From contig MJGA01000023.1 in NCBI GenBank assembly GCA_001910725.1, positions 310,001-374,000 on the forward strand: a stretch of DNA of 64,000 nt, read 5' to 3'. Both the position numbers and the translations under genes were made by a program. This DNA is from Phanerodontia chrysosporium (lineage: Eukaryota > Basidiomycota > Agaricomycetes > Polyporales > Phanerochaetaceae). The notes beneath the pieces were generated by a model. It saw only the letters and a program-made list of their open reading frames with translations, made no database searches and was not told the DNA's origin. Of the stretch, positions 33,594 through 46,894 are shown one piece after another (within the stretch, counting starts at the first letter, position 1; each line of letters opens with the position of its first letter).

Positions 33594-36500
33594 TACGAAT
33601 TTAGAAGTAGTAGAATAGTCGAAAGGAAAAATTGAACGCGGCCACGGCGATGCTGAGAACTGAAGTAACTGCGGAGAGGGGGGGAAAGGAATGGCAAAGC
33701 GGTGCGACTAGCTCGGCACACGCCACCTAAGAGTGAGCAGGGCGTGTAAGTGAAGCGTCGCAAGCGACCAGGGCGACGAGCCGAGCGTAGGCAAGAAGGA
33801 GAAGTTGAAGATCAGAGGCAGGACTTGCGGAGGCATGAAGTACTTGTATGGATCTGGGGAACGGCTGTACGGAACTGTTGCGACAAAGACTCGCATAGCG
33901 CTTGCCGACAGACGCCAGGAGCCGATCAGGATCATATGAGGCCTCTTGGAAGACCCCTCTCACCACGGCTAATCAAGCCCGTGCCTACAGACGGTCATCG
34001 ATCCTATTCCAGATCCCTGGCTTGGCACTCGAGGACGCACCTGGCCAGCGACCAGAGACGTCGGCACGACGAGGGCAAGTGCTTGCTGTCGTGCACCGCG
34101 GCGAGAGGCCCATCTGCAGCACGCTGACAGCTGCCCCCGGATGCGATGCAGCAGCACCATCTCTCCAGCCCACAGGCATCCTCCGTTCCGACACACCATG
34201 TGGCCCGACGCTGGGCGCACCCTGCGGAGGTGATGTAGACACCGATCCTCGTACGTAGATTTTAGGCACGCCCGGCCGCCCTCGCTGGCCTCCGCGCGCA
34301 CAGCATCGCCCCGGGCAAGCCTCCATCCATCCTCCAAGCCCCGGTGCTCCCATCAAAAGTGATCTCGATTACCTAACCCCCCATATCTGGCTATTCCCTC
34401 TTGCCGCCAGTCGCCTCCTCCCCGCCCCCCAGCGTCGCCCGCTGTACAGCCCCGTCTCTACCCAGCGTGTGCTCACCGACGTCTGCTTTTCTTCCTGGCC
34501 TCGCCTGCGTTTTTTCCGGCCGTCTTTACCCCCGCCGCCGGTCCGCCCTTCGCGAGGCTGTGACTCCATATCCACCATCCTCCGACCTGGGACGGCTCCG
34601 TGGCGTTCATACACCCTCCATTCAATTCGCCCGCTCGGCGCACCTTCGGCACAGGGACTTTGCACGCCTGAGATTGGCTCGCGTGGCAATCGATTCGATT
34701 CCGCTTGTTCGTTCCTGGTCCTGATGGCACGAACTGACTCTTCGCCAACAACGTCCGACTAAGCAGACCCGGGAACCCTTCAATCAGGATTTGCCCACAC
34801 TGTGACGTGCTACTCGAGCTCGGTAAGGCGCAGCTCGAGATAACAAAAAGCTGAAACATCTTGCCCACAGGAGCGTCCATGTTGATCGCACATTGGCTTG
34901 TTGTCTGTGTCGTCTGCCAGCGACATCGCCTCCTTACGACACCTTTGTGGTCATGATCTGCATACTCAAGCGGAAGCTAATGCAACGGCGCTCGCGAAAA
35001 AAACACATTCCATACTCTGAAATCAGAAGCTTTACGCAGGTACCATGTACACCCATTCTCTCGACAAGCTGCAGTTGTTCTCGTCGCGGGTCGTGTTGCT
35101 ACGATGCCTCCGCGTCACATGGCTACGGAGTCCCGCGCACGCCCAAAGCACACGCCCCACATTTGGTGAGCAGCAGCCGACCTGGGTTCGCCAGCATCGC
35201 CCGCGCTCCACACTGTGCCATAAATCCGCCGACGCATCTCACATCTCGACTTGGCGGCCGCACCAGGGCTGCTGCACGCCGGAAGCGCCCCCGCCTCCTC
35301 CACCCACACGCGACAATCAGGAGGCAGTCGGCGCGAGCGCATGCCGCACACAGGGGCCGTCGGGTGCCCCGCGAGAGCAGCCTTTCTGGCTATGCTGTGC
35401 CGCAGATCAGAAAAGGGACGCACCCCCGTAATGGACGTGTGTTGCGCCTCCGCTGCGAGGAGCGTCGTGCAGTTTTTGCTCCCGCCGGGACTCGGATCGA
35501 GGGTGCGCTACAGCCCTGTCTTAATGCATCACCGACGCACTGGCACCCAAGCACACGCGCACGCGCCCCCGCAGCGCTCGCCCGCAAGCCGCGCGGCACC
35601 GACGAGGCTCCTAAATACGGGTCGGCCGAATGCGCCACGGGGCGCGCGCGCACTGCGCTTGGGACTACGCCTCCGCGCAATTTAGCCATAGCGGGCACAT
35701 GCAGAGCATCCGTATGCGCACCGCCATCCTGTGCTCCCGCGAATGTGCTCAACAATGCTAGTCTGTGTGTTTCACGATCAAGCGTCCGCCGGCACCGTCG
35801 AGATTGCGTTCGCAGGACGGACGATCTGCGTGGGTTTGTGCGCTTCGGGGCACGAGGAGTCCGGGCGGGCCCCGGCTGGCCTCCGGTCTTCTCTGCGTTT
35901 TCAAAATTCGTATTCGGGAATTTGCATCTTCACAAAAAATTCCAGGCTGGGACTCTACTCATGTGCGTCGGACGATGCTCTGTACCCTCTGCACCGTCTC
36001 TCAACCCGCCCCAACACGGCCCGCGAGGAGCAGCGTGCACGGGCCCGTGCAAGGACGACTGGCACAGGCCAGCATGATCCGAGATGGAGCGGAGCCCCGC
36101 TAGGTGCATGTCTCCGTATCGTTTTGAAATGCCATCTATCAGCGGAGTGCGCTGGCGGACATAGCACCTGCGTACGGCAGGCGAGCAGAGCTGAGAGAGC
36201 GAATACACGAGCCCACAAGCGTCCACAGCCGCGGCGGCGGCGAGGCGAGGGGGGGTAGGCGCCGGGCGCGCGCGGCCGCGCACTCGTGCTGCCCGCGGCG
36301 CAACGTCTATCTTTGATGGCCCGCGAGGGCGGTGTGGTCTTGCCCTAGCGTTTAGCACATAAGCTCGCCAGTTGCTTGGGCGTAGCAGACGCGGTCGCAT
36401 GCCATGCATCTGCGGTCGGGCTTGGGTCGGGCTGGCCTCGCAGAGTCATCGGCTGCCATTCGTCTGCTGTTCTGCGGGCCTGCATGGGGGCGGCCCTGCT

Positions 36501-39500
36501 CGAGAATGGACATTGCGCGATCCAGCGCCTAGAGCGGGGTCCGCGCGCAGGCGGCGCTCCTGCGACCGGGCGAAGACTAGAAGGTACCCAGGTTGCGCTG
36601 GCCATGAGCCGCACAGTGCTGGCGAGCTTCCGGGGCAATAGGCTATTTCGCTCACGGGCCGCGGTCCGCTCTGGACGTTTCATAGGCGTACAGACCCCGC
36701 CGCGTTTTTCTGTGCGCTCGGAAGAGACTCGCCCTTATTCGCCGTCTGCCGCGCCGCGTCTTGGTAAGCACACCTTCCGTTGACTGGGGTCTGCCGGAGC
36801 CACAAAGCGTTTTCAAGAGCCAGACAGTGTAATACGCTGCTTACGTAGCCTCTTTCATACATTTGGCTTCTGTGCGCGCGGCGGCTCTTTCATACATCGC
36901 GCTGCGCAGATGCTTCCGGGAGATGGCTGCACACGAGACTAACGTGATTCAATGCCAGGGACAGACCGCAGCGAGAGTTTGGTCGGAGGCAGCTTTGCAG
37001 GTACGAGAAGGCAAGAAGGTTGCTCGTTCATTGATCATTTCCCAGGTCTGCAAACCGAGGCTCTGCAAGAGCGCATGGCGGACGACTCAGGGCTGTGGGC
37101 TCTTGACGGTGATGACAGGCAAGTGTTGTCGCACGAAGGGCTGCGGACAGATGCGCTGAAGGACTGTACAGCGAAGCATGCATCGGCGGAGGGACGCCTC
37201 GTCGGACGCTCTGGCGGCGGCATGTGCGCGGGGCCTGCACAGGCGCGGCGCGTAGTACAATCCCTTTCTCGCGTCAAGATAGTAACCACTCACAGGGTGT
37301 CCGTCTATCGTCGCAGCATCCTTCTCTTCTTGCACAACTCCGCGCCCCTCGAGCCGTTGCAGCCGGGCTGCCATGCGGTAGCGGTGCGGGGGACCTATCA
37401 CGACGCGAGGCCGCGCAGCGGCCCCAGCCTGACTCCGTCCTGCGGGTAGCGTCCTGTAAGTAGCGTCCAACGGCGGCCGCCAGCCCTGGCCGACACGCCG
37501 CGTTCTCGCGGCGTGATCTTGGGCCGCCGCGGCTCGTGCAAGCGGAAATGGGCGGGGCGAAGCGTTTCACGAGCTCAGAGAGGAAGGCGCGAGCGCAAGC
37601 GGGCTGTTGGGCTGTGCGGTGGGCGGGCGGGTGGAGAGAAAGGAGGGCAGCGCGGGCGATGCCCTCGGCCGCTGATATACGGGCGGCTTGCGTGGGCAAT
37701 CAGACATGGGCATCGCAAGCCGCGAGTGCGGGATCGCTCTCCCGTGCCTTTGACAGGTGCAGAGGCCACAGTAGCGGTTGTTCGAAAGGCAGGGGAGAGT
37801 GGTACACTATCTGACGGGTATGTTTTACAGAGACGAAAGAGTGCGAGGCGCACTGGCGTCTTCGCAGGTCGCCGCGCGCGACGCTCCAGCGGCAGCACAC
37901 CGTACAAATCCTCGTGAGCCATCGTGAGCTCGTCGTGCGGCGTATGCTGCCCGCAAATGCTGACAAATCTGCAGACAGGGATAGCGACGTCACCCGCTAG
38001 CCTTAACAGCACGCCAGGAAGGACGGCGAGTCCTCGCGAAGCTGAATACACTACCTGCTTACGTGCGGCACCACCTCAATGAATAGAGCCATCGTTCAGA
38101 GTCTTGCGTCATCTGTGGAGAAACTTCTGTGTGATAAGAGACGGGAGGCTGCAGCGTGGGTGCCGCGAGACGTGCAGCATTTTTTCTGGGGTGATCGTTT
38201 GCGCGCTGTCAGCGTGCACGCTAATGCAGACCAAATGACCATATTCTAGAGTTCGGATCAACACGATACGTACCTGTTCTTGCATCGCTGCTTGTTTCTT
38301 CCCGTCCTAATTGAAAGGCCTTGGATACGAGGAACAAGGGTTGTCGTCGAACGGTTCATCCAGCCGATAATGCAAATACCAGTCAACGGAAAGAGATTGA
38401 CGTTTGTTCCGCTCCGAAGGCTCTTACGGTTGGTCCTCAGATCTGCAATACCCGAAAAAAAAGGTCAGACAGCAGTTGTGTGACACATGCTAGACGTTAC
38501 CGATGTGCAGCTTCTGAGACATGCATGGCATCCGTACCAGCGTTTCTGCCATCGGTGACTTGTCCTTTGCGAGTCGTAGAGTGGTATACAGTCTGCTCAG
38601 GGGGGATGTCATGTATCCTTTCGACCTCGTTGTGTTACGAGCACGGGTCTAGGATAGCTGGCAGATACGAGTTGACGCTCCGGATGTAGGCCCTTGTTGG
38701 AGCAAAGCCTGTAAACACCGGAACTCTGCATTGGAGGGAGCACGTTGATCAGCCAAATACTTGTGCAAAGCACGAAGCAACTGTATTGCACTTAACCTTG
38801 GACAGATTGTCGCTGTAGCTCGTCAAACTGCTGTTGGCCACTATGCCGTGATAATAGTATCTGACTCGGAGTCGCTTGTTTAACTTGTGGGCTTACTGGT
38901 GCGATAGTGTGAAGCTGAGACGCACCTTGCCAAAATATATGCACATCGTTTGACTACATCTCGACCTGCTCGATAATCTTGACTGCGTGATTTGTCTGGC
39001 CAGGCTGCCACCGCTCGACTGCAGACGGCGGTGATGCGCCAGCTCGGAGACCGCCGCATCACCCGTGGGCGCTTCGCCACCAAGTCCCAGGCTGCCAAAT
39101 GCGGATATAAAGGTCTTGGCAAAGTGGTTGGCCGCATTTGCTGGTTATGTTGAACACAGACTAGCGTAGAGTGGAGGTATCTGCAAATATATCAAACCGA
39201 TGAATGAGTCAGACAGCTCGTCAAGTGCACGATGGCTGATGGTGGGTTGGAGGTCCTGCATACGATAAGCTGTATTCCCGACTGTCATTCGAGTGCAGGA
39301 GCACGGCTAGAATGTACACCACTTCGCTCGAAAACGTTTGGCACAACGATACAGTATACATTGTGGATTTCTTCGCCCCTTGCTCCGACTATTCGCATGA
39401 AGATATGTACGGACAGTCGTTCTAACATCCTATCATCTCAAGGCTAGACCGTGAGAACATCGGACGTGGTGTCGCCGTAGACCTGCTCGAGGTCCGATGG

Positions 39501-40396
39501 AACAGACCATGGTACTGAGCAGTCAGGACCAATAGTGACAGTTTACGTCGCTCGACCCGTAGGTGCCAACCAACTGCTGCAAACAGTGACAAGGGAGATA
39601 CACCTTGTGATGCCGGCAGGAAATGTGTCGCACCCTGGAAGGCTGTTAGCGAAGTAACGTACTGGCCCCATCCTGCAACCCTGGCATGTGAGCAGTAGGG
39701 ACGATGCGTAGCGCAACTGAATGGATCCCGATAGCCTTCCGAGCGACTCTGAGCTCCCCCCTCATCTCCACTTATCCGTGTGCTCTATTCCTGCACGTAT
39801 CCGTAGGAGGCTTGGACCATCGCTGATGACCACTGGACGAAAGAGTATACCGCAGATCAGCATGCATCTATGGGGTATATGCTCACCATACGACCCTGTA
39901 CGCCCTGCATACGCATCAAAAAGCCATCCGCGTCCACCGGTCAACTTCCGAAAGCCATGAATGGGATAGAATTGGGCGAGAGGCTGCACGATGAAGTTGA
40001 CGTATTTTGCCAACCGTCCAATAAGGAAAGTTGACAAAATACGGAGAATCCATCACAGTCAACTGTGTCAGCATCGTCAACAAGCCTTTCTGTAGTCACA
40101 CAGTGAGCAGCGCCGCATATGAGAGCGTAGGAGGATGCAATCGAGGTGGTCGTGGTGGTCGGGAGCAAGGCGTGTGGGTAAATTTTGCCACGCACCTCAA
40201 AGGCGCTTTCGAGCACGAGACGCCCAAATTAGCGCTAGCGACCTCTGGACCTCGCGGAGAGGTTTGTCTTCTGACCAGCAGGTGGTGTATTATCACGCAA
40301 TGTCTTCCCCATCCTCGCATCTAGAAGTGTTTCTACTGGCCTCCAGGATGACTCATATCTCGCTGTCGCTCGTCGTTCGCCCGCCCACCGTCTGAG
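33594..40396. other. Gene-free 6.8-kb stretch with a GC-rich island
   Basis: No supportable gene. About 35,100-37,900 is very rich in GC and CpG and carries many overlapping Arg/Ala/Pro-rich open frames, the longest at 34893-36077 on the plus strand (394 codons). None has a recognisable domain, and the codon pattern does not resemble the neighbours. 38,000-40,300 returns to mixed composition; a small inverted pair GGTGATGCG/CGCATCACC sits near 39,029-39,064. No LTR, terminal inverted repeat or reverse-transcriptase motif was seen. Confidence 0.5.
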
Positions 40397-41796
40397 ATGG
40401 CGACCAACTTCTCGAGCATCCCGCTCATCGACTACTCTCTCGCCGCGAGCCCCGAGACAAGACCCGCGCTGCTCGCGGCGCTGCGCAGCGCCGTGACCGG
40501 CGTCGGTTTCCTCTACCTCACGAACCACAGCGTGCCGCGCGATGTCATCGACGCTGTGGCTGCGTACGCGCCCCGCTTCTTTGAGCTGCCCCGGCAGAGA
40601 AGGAGCGCATCCGCATGGTGCACTCGCCGCACTTCTTCGGGTACAGTCGCCTCGGCGCGGAGCTCACGAAGGGCGCTGTCGACCAGCGCGAGCAGTTTGA
40701 CTTTGGCACGCACTACGAGGATGCTTGGGTCCCCGGCGCGCCAGAGTACATGCGCCTCTGGGGTCCGTCGCAGGTATGGACATCGCGCTTTGTTACAGTG
40801 TGGGCCGTGGCTGAGTGCGGTAGCCGGGTGCTTGCTAGTGGCCTGAAGAGAGTCTCATCCCGGGGTTCCGCCAGACGTTCGAAGACTACGTGAAGCAATG
40901 CCAGCAGCTCGCCAACGACGTCTTGTCGCTCATCGCGGAGTCGCTCGGGCTACCACCCGACGCGTTCACGCACTTCTTTGAGCCGAACAACCAGGACCGA
41001 GCGAAGATTGTCAAATATCCTGCGCCAGAGGGCGACTCCACGCAAGGCGTAGGTCCGCACTATGACAGTGGTTTCTTGACACTGGTGCGTCGCACGCTTC
41101 ATTGAAGGTGACCTGTGTTCTAATTCGAGCTCGCCAGCTCCTGCAAGCATCTCCTCACCGAGGCCTGCAAGTACAGAATGTGTCTGGGGAGTGGGTCGAC
41201 GCACCGCCCATCCCGGCACCTTCGTCGTGAACCTAGGCAAAGGTAGTTCTCTCGCGGGTGTATGCGAATATAAGCTGACTCTATGTTCTAGCGATGGAAA
41301 CGGTCACCCAAGGCGTCGCCATTGCCACTACGCACAGAGTGATCTCGCCGGAGAAAGGGTCTACTCCACGGTACTCGATCCCATTCTTCCAGATCATCAA
41401 GCGCGGGACGGTTATCGGGCACGAGGTGCTTGACAGTACGTGGTCCGCCTTCTCGACCTCTTTATAGGGCTGACTAGTCGTCAGTGCCACCGGAGGTTCT
41501 GAAGATCAAGGACACCCGAGGCAAAGTGGGCTCTGACGGTAGGTGCAAGTCGGTCTGCCGTGTTATTGTGATGCTCAACCCTACAAGCGGTGAACTACAC
41601 AGAGTACAATCAACTGCCGTCCGGCGAGGTTGCCCTGATTGGACGTGTCAAGTACGTTGTACGCTCCGTCCTCTGGCATTCGTTGTTCAAAGTCCATCAC
41701 AGGAGCCATCCTGATGTCGCTCAGCGTCACTACCCCGAACTCTTCAAGAAGTACTTTCCGAATGGGTTGCCGCCAACACCAGGTCTCGTCAACTGA
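40397..41796 (+). CDS. 2-oxoglutarate/Fe(II) dioxygenase 2, isopenicillin-N-synthase-like (two frame breaks)
   Basis: Paralogue of dioxygenases 1 and 3. Exons: 40397-40773, 40839-41084, 41138-41242, 41292-41435, 41485-41538, 41588-41651 and 41703-41796. The N domain is MATNFSSIPLIDYSLAAS, then RMVHSPHFFGYSRLGAELTK and DQREQFDFGTHYED. The iron ligands are in GPHYDSGFLTL (HxD) and THRVISPEKGS (distal His), with R-x-S in TPRYSIPFFQ. The C-terminus is SHPDVAQRHYPELFKKYFPN. Single missing bases lie near 40,592 (between RFFELP and EKERIR) and near 41,215 (in a G run before TFVVNLGK). All catalytic residues are kept, so an intact gene with sequence errors is likely. It is convergent with F-box 3, mirroring the F-box 1/dioxygenase 1 pair. 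Confidence 0.8.
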
Positions 41797-42297
41797 ACTG
41801 CATAACTCGCTCGCGGTGCCCTCGATACGGCACACGGTGTCATCAAGGCTTTTGTACTGTATATATGCACCTGTCGCGGATCTGCCAATCGTGCACGCCC
41901 TCGAACTTCGATGTCGTCTCCGCAACCTCAGATACCCCTCTGTGTCGCTTCAGGATACAGCCAGAGCATGTTCGACTGTGTTGTAGACGGTGGCTTAGTG
42001 GCGTAGTACGCCTACTTATCTCCGTATGTTAGACCATACGGATACCGACAGCTTCCCACAAATGTTCCACACTCCTGCGGGATCAAAGTGTATCTGCGCT
42101 CTGCAAGTTCTCGTCACCGAATAACAGAGAGCGGCTAGATCACTATTACTACTAATAATGGCGTGTTAGTCGGAATGCCTCTATGTCCTACTCTGCTCTA
42201 GTCATGAGAGAAACAGCTCAGGATGTCAAGCCGAAAGCTGAGCCGTACTTGGTTATAGTCGACCCAATAGACAGTTACTCTGGGAGCGCACGACACG
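41797..42297. other. Intergenic between convergent dioxygenase 2 and F-box 3
   Basis: No gene seen; 3' regions of two converging genes. Confidence 0.35.
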
Positions 42298-44072
42298 TTA
42301 CAAGATTTGCCCTGTGATAGCAGAGGAGGAAAGCTGAAGGTCGGTCACGGTCGGCACAGCCCACAGAAGAACGTACCGCAGGTCCTCCTCGTCGGGGATG
42401 TGGCAAACTCTACAAGCTGTATGTGCGCTGCCCGCTAGAACCGGCCTCGGGCTCCGGCGGCGCCGCAGGCGGCGCGCACTCGAGGACTGGCGAGGCATCC
42501 GGCAGGGGTCCCTCCGTTGTCGGGGCGGCCGCGGCCGCGAGGGCGCGTGTCGCCTCCGCAGCCCTCGCGTGTTCCTCCTGGAGGCGGCCCTCTGCCTCGC
42601 TGAGCGCGCGCTCGAGGGCGGCGATCGCCTCGGCGTGCTGGTCCGCGCGCCGCTGGAGGTCCGCGCGCACCGCCGCGTCGGGCGCGACGAGCTGCAGGCT
42701 GAGCGCGAGGTCGCGCGCGGACGTCGCGGACGCGAGACGGCGGTCGAGCCGGTGCACCTCGTGCCCCAGCGCGATGGAGCGCTGCAGAGACGTGAGTGCG
42801 GAGGCGAGCTCCGTGAGCCGTCTCTCCAGGTCCTCGGCGCTCTGGCGAGGTGGGAGAATGGGCTGCACAACGGACGGTGAGCCGCGAGTGATTACCACGG
42901 GGGACTCATAACGGCGAGATGGGGTGCGAGACATGATGCGCGTAGGCATCCGTGGTGAGACAGATGGGCTCTGGGACATGTGCATGAGCGATTGTACAGA
43001 CGTGGAACAGAATAACGCACCCTGTGAGACCGACTGCGCCTCCCCAGCCTCCCGCGCACGGGTGGCGACGGATAGTTCTCCAGGTTCTCGGAGAGACTGG
43101 CATCCCACGGACCATCGCCGCCGTCGACTGCTTTGCACCAGTCTGCGTAGGCGTCTTGGAAGCTGTACGGGTGGTTCCACCCGCGCTCTGGCAGCAGGAT
43201 CAGCTGCCCACTCCCGACACGCTTCGAGGTGGTCGCGATGTCCACCAGCTCCTCTTTGATGTTGTCCACGATGCCCGTCGCACAATGGGAGCACAGGAGG
43301 TGTATCGACCGCTCGCTCTGGACGAAGACGTACCGCAGCGCGGACAGCTGCGACGCGAGGGCGTTCGCCTGCCGGATGTCCGCCGCGTTGAAGTAGCAGT
43401 TCGTCTCGAGGGGGATGCCGAGCAGGACGCGGAACAGTTGGAGGGAGTAGCCGTCGAGGCTGGTGCTGAACATCCGTACGTGTGTGACGTGCGATGCGAA
43501 GCCTGCGATGGCGAGCCAGAAGTCGTAATTAGATTCGTTGGCCTGCATGGGCATCGGGGAGTCGTAGGGCCGCGTTATCCCAGGAAGTACGGACAGTCGA
43601 CGCAGCGAGGGAAAACGCAAGTTCGTGTCTTCCTCGCCTGGGCTTTCGGAAAGTTCGAACCAGACATCATGAGATCGTGAAGGTAGGGATATACGACATC
43701 GTCGAAGGCGATGTTGAAAAGCCAGTCATGGATGGCCAAGGTGACCAAATTCGGTGCAGACAGCGTTATGATGTTGCGCAACCTCTGGTCCAGTCGCGAG
43801 CGGTACCGATCTTTGTCGCGCCAGGTGCCATTGAGGTGAAGGTCTGCGATGAAGAGGTGGCGAATGACGGGTGGCCTGTTCAGTTGTGTGACCCGAGCGG
43901 AGAAGTCGACGAGCTGCTCGTTTCCGATGAGGGACACGGAGTGATAGCGGACAGGATCGACGGCATTGTACATTGTGCGCGACACCAGGGACAGTGAGCA
44001 CCCGGTGTACCCGCCGTCTGTGCACGCATGGCTGGCAATCTTCGTCCAGAGCTCGAGGGGACAGCGCTCCAT
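42298..44072 (-). CDS. F-box-like protein 3 with C-terminal coiled coil (frame break)
   Basis: Third and best-preserved paralogue. Start at 44072: MERCPLELWTKIASHACTDG, then YTGCSLSLVSRTMYNAVDPV, intact where paralogues 1 and 2 are broken. The middle has PNLVTLAIHDWLFNIAFDDV, ASHVTHVRMFSTSLDGYSLQ and LASQLSALRYVFVQSERSIH. A pair of Cys pairs, HLLCSHCATG, occurs at the place where paralogues 1 and 2 have YYCNA and CSQCG. The C-terminal coiled coil is long (RRLTELASALTSLQRSIALG, EVHRLDRRLASATSARDLAL, AIAALERALSEAEGRLQEEH) and passes into an Ala/Pro-rich tail. One base is missing near 43,638, before DTNLRFPSLRRLSVLP. The end is uncertain: the frame with HIPDEEDLRYVLLW reaches 42298, another stops at 42410. 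GC content in the coiled-coil exon is much higher than in the F-box exon. Confidence 0.68.
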
Positions 44073-44905
44073 CGGAGAGGATGTAAGTTAGAGAGACAGC
44101 GGATGCAGAATGCAGAGATGGGTCTGGGGAAGCAGGTACGCTGTCCGTGGGATCATGGCTGTATATATGATCTCGAAGTGATTGAGTTCACATATATGAA
44201 ATCGCCCGAGTCACGCAGGCCGTGGTCCTCGGATCGAGTGTACATGCCTTGTCGTCGCACGATATGCTTTTTGCATCTCCAAAAGCCACTCTTGATGCTA
44301 TGTAGTCGAAACGTAAGCCCAGATTTGTCTTTACGGACAGAGCAGTGGAATATACCAGCGCTCGAGCTCACAACAAGGACCTGCCCTTTATCAATATCCC
44401 AATGCAGAGCGCCATACATTTTCTTCCTGTAAAAAGGGCGCTCTATGTAGTCCGGTTCCAACGGCGGTCCTCACAGAGGGCCTAGCAGGATAGCGTCTGC
44501 TAGCTAACCTAACGGCGTAAACGACCTGAATATCTTGAGTGGCGCAAGCAAGTATACGACTCACGTGCTATCCTGCGCAGGGACTGCCCAGGGGTATTGG
44601 AGCCGAGGTAAACGTAGACCGTAATCAATGTCGTGAAAGCCTCGTCCTATATTGCAGGACGACATCGAAGACAGTAGTACTTTGTCACGCTCTAGCGAGG
44701 AGTAGCTCGGTGACGGCCACGTGCGCTTGTCACAAAAATAGCGCAGCATCCGCCAAGACGTCATCGTTTCTTTTCCCCAAACCATTCAGTAGAAATACAA
44801 ACTCTCTCGCTCGCTATGCATTCGCACAGTCTCTCTCCATCTCCGGCGACCACCGCGCAGCTTCACATACACCGTTAACGAGACAGCTCTGTAATCCCTA
44901 GCTGC
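44073..44905. other. Intergenic between divergent F-box 3 and the C2 gene
   Basis: No gene seen. A TATATATA-like stretch at 44,160-44,167 lies about 90 nt upstream of the F-box 3 start. A CACGTG palindrome (E-box/bHLH-type site) is at about 44,719 before the C2 gene. Confidence 0.4.
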
Positions 44906-46774
44906 ATGGCGAGCCGACTAGATCGCCCCAATGAGACCCTGTACACCTGCAAGATCACCTTCATAAAGGCCACCAGCGTGCCCGTCGCCGATCTACACGA
45001 CCTCTCCTGCGACCCCTATCTCCAAGCGACACTCACTGCGGAGACAGGTGCAGAGGAACGAAACGAGGTTCCACAGGTGCTCACCTATCGCACCCAGACA
45101 TGCCGGAGGACGCTAGATCCGCAGTTCGACGCGCACTGGGTCGTCGCCGGCATACCAGCCTCGGGATTCCTCCTCTCCGTACGCCTGCGCGACGAGGATC
45201 CGGGAAACTACGACGACGACCTCGGCAAGACGGTCCTCAACATGCCCAACGCCGGTGAGGGCGTGCTCGCCGAGGGGTGGACGTCCGGGGACAGAGAGTA
45301 CAAGGTCCACAAGCGCAAGGGCAGCATCATGAGCAAGATCTTTACCTGCACGGCGAATGTGCTCACTCGAGGAGATATCGGACACCGCGTCAGGCTGTGG
45401 GTGCGCTGCGACGTGCTCGGCAAGACGGAGAACCAGGAGGATCGCAGGTTGTACACTATCGGACCCCGTGCGCCCCATTTTCTGCCTGTCAGTCCAGCCA
45501 TTCCTGACATTGCCTATGCTCTAGGCAAATACGTCCGACACTTCTCTCCCCTCATCGGCAAGTTCCTCGGGTCGACCAACTCTCCAGACAGCGGCGACCG
45601 CAACACCGTCGTGAAGCCCACCGCCTTCGTCGCAAACCGCCTGCAGCTCTCCGGGCCCGTGCCCTCCGTGTTGCGGCACCGCTACGTCGGCTTTGCGCCC
45701 TTCGTCAAAGCGATGTTCCGGCGCAGGGGGCTCCGCGGGCTCCTCCTGCACCACACGCTGCACAAACAACACCTGCAGATATACAAGTGGGACAAGAACG
45801 TGGTCTGGGGCGTCATCGGCGACGACGAGGAAGCGCCGCAGGGTGAGGAGAAGGCGCGCGCAGTGGATGGCGACGGCGCGAAGAATGAGGATGGCGCGAA
45901 TCACGAGAACGGTGCCAAGGACGCAGGTGCAGCGCAAGAGGGCGGCGGGCAGCTCGGCAGCGACTCCCTCGCAATGGCGCGCCAGTTCCTCCGCATGACC
46001 TCGCACGGCACGCACGGCCGCATCTTCACGTATGTCATCATGCTCGACGGCGAGTGGCGCTTCACGGTGCGTGCGTGTATGCGCGACAGCGCCGTGTCCT
46101 ACGGCGACTAACGTCTACAACAGGAAACGGGCGACCAGCTCGCGATTGGCTTCCTGAGCAAGCACACGATGCACTCCGACGTCGCCGTCGAGATCGCGTA
46201 CAGCGGCGAGTTCTTCGTGCGTCCGCTGCGGCGGCACAGGCGCGCGACGCAGGACCCGGCGCCGGGAGAGCCTGAGCCCGCGCAGAACACGCACACTGAC
46301 GACGACGGCGGTGACGACACGGGGTTCGACGAGGAGCACCCGCCGGACGACCCGGCGTTCTACGAGCTCGTGATCGACAACGACTCGGGGACGTACCGGC
46401 CGCGCGCGGACCTGCTCCCGGTGCTGCACGCGTACCTCGCGGCGCCGCGCAACCTCGGCGCGCTCGGGCGCGTCACGACGCTCGACGCGTTCGACGCGCG
46501 CCTGAAGCGCTGGAAGGACGCGCGCAAGCGGGCGAAGCGCGGCGAGGGGCTCGTGCGCGCGCAGAGTGTCTCGAGCGCGAGCAGTACGGGCAGTGCGGCG
46601 AGCAGCGGCAGCAGTGTCAGCGGCGTGAGTGGTGCCCGCGGCATCAAGACGGGCGATATGCGGGCGGTGGTTGAGGAGGATGCGAAGCGTGCGAGGGAGA
46701 ACCAGGATGAGGATGCGCAGGCAAAGGCGGAGGAAGGTCAGGTGGACACGGGTCGGGGCGAGTCCTCGAACTAG
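44906..46774 (+). CDS. C2-domain-like protein
   Basis: Exons 44906-46066 and 46124-46774 join to 603 aa without a break. The first 120 residues fit a C2 beta-sandwich: YTCKITFIKATSVPVADLHD, LSCDPYLQATLT, RTLDPQFDAHWVV, SGFLLSVRLRDEDPGNYDDD. The acidic loops (SCDPY, DEDPGNYDDD) are where Ca2+ ligands sit in this fold, so membrane or lipid binding is plausible, though I do not know the biological role. The central part has basic and aromatic stretches (AMFRRRGLRGLLLHHTLHKQ). A low-complexity acidic insert of imperfect NEDGA/HENGA repeats follows near 45,850-45,960. The second exon holds FLSKHTMHSDVAVEIAYSGE and a Ser-rich then charged tail. It is convergent with the HAD gene, with stops 121 nt apart. 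Confidence 0.72.
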
Positions 46775-46894
46775 ATACCCATTTCTTTGTACTCTTGTTG
46801 TATGCTCGATACCCCTTGTGTTCACTGTACGTTAGATTCTCTTGGATTTCTAGTGGTATTAATACAGTTGTGGTGGTATCCATAACCAAAATAT

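Noticed and set aside
34893..36077. 394-codon open frame on the plus strand
   Set aside because: It lies in a very GC-rich block where long open frames arise by chance. It has no domain, its composition is Arg/Ala/Pro/Cys-rich, and overlapping frames on both strands look equally open.
39002..39070. Inverted pair GGTGATGCG/CGCATCACC as a possible MITE
   Set aside because: The pair is nine bases with a short loop, with no target-site duplication and no second copy seen in the window.
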